From NCBI GenBank assembly GCA_019136395.1, contig JAGVUH010000139.1, positions 1-5,948 on the forward strand: a stretch of 5,948 bases of DNA, in the 5' to 3' direction. Shown here piece by piece: positions 5,790 to 5,948 of this stretch. Source of the stretch: Gammaproteobacteria bacterium. Lineage in GTDB: Bacteria; Pseudomonadota; Gammaproteobacteria; Chromatiales; Chromatiaceae. Position numbers and translations under genes: made by a program. The first letter of the stretch is position 1. Each line of letters starts with the position of its first letter. Below the pieces are notes generated by a model. The model ran no database searches. It saw nothing but the letters and a program-made list of their open reading frames with translations, and had not been told where the DNA came from.

Positions 5790-5948
5790 TCAGCCGGCGG
5801 GAGGCAGGTTTTCGAGCTTCAAGCGCAACAGGGCGGTGTTGGCGGCGCCCTGGGCGATGGCCCGTTCGTAGTCCGCGCGGGCCTCGGCGACGCGCCCCCC
5901 CGCCAGGGCCAGATCCCCGCGCAGGGCGGCGAAGTCGGCGGCGAAGGG
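5790..5948 (-). CDS. yfgM: YfgM-like tetratricopeptide protein, C-terminal end only
   Basis: The last 52 codons and a TGA stop of a minus-strand gene whose start lies beyond the right edge. The frame reads PFAADFAALRGDLALAGGR, then AEARADYERAIAQG, which is a TPR-like helix pair, and ends LKLENLPPAG. The ending and the position directly upstream of bamB match YfgM, an inner-membrane protein with a periplasmic TPR domain that associates with the SecYEG translocon and the chaperone PpiD. The gap to bamB is 38 bases with no visible terminator, so the two are probably cotranscribed. Only the tail is visible, so the membrane anchor cannot be checked. Confidence 0.85.
   Translation of the reverse strand, partial: PFAADFAALRGDLALAGGRVAEARADYERAIAQGAANTALLRLKLENLPPAG

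Overview
The window looks like the chromosome of a GC-rich gammaproteobacterium. The best clue is the minus-strand gene order yfgM, bamB, der, which is a conserved gammaproteobacterial neighbourhood. An H-NS-type gene with a tail unlike the enteric form fits a member of the Chromatiales-like groups, but I infer this from general resemblance only; no search was possible. The core genes are very GC-rich. The middle of the window, roughly 955 to 2470, is visibly lower in GC.

Layout. Positions 1-954 (+) hold the 3' two thirds of xseA, the large subunit of exonuclease VII. It carries a perfect 48-bp in-frame tandem duplication in its coiled-coil region. Positions 955-1428 are noncoding, with GC about 50% falling to under 40% at the right end. 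They contain two inverted repeats and a good sigma-70 type promoter that drives a small H-NS-like nucleoid-protein gene (1429-1854, +). A strong hairpin at 1899-1942 separates this plus-strand half from the convergent minus-strand genes.

Reading the minus strand from the right edge, the order is: the last 52 codons of yfgM (5790-5948); bamB, an outer-membrane lipoprotein of the BAM complex (4480-5751); a 348-bp spacer with hairpins; der/engA, a double GTPase for 50S ribosome assembly (2473-4131); and a small secreted protein of unknown function (1958-2431), whose reading frame can be extended to a start that overlaps the der stop codon.

How they work together. yfgM, bamB and der link envelope protein export, outer-membrane protein assembly and ribosome maturation, a grouping conserved by position rather than by one pathway. 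The H-NS-like protein is a probable regulator of AT-rich DNA, and the local AT-rich leader could be its own target.

I do not see an undescribed multi-gene system here. The points of interest are local: repeat-driven changes in otherwise conserved housekeeping proteins (XseA duplication, 15-bp minisatellite in the BamB tail, an apparent short deletion in a BamB propeller blade, a long Der linker), an H-NS C-terminus lacking the usual arginine hook, and a possible switchable leader structure in front of der.
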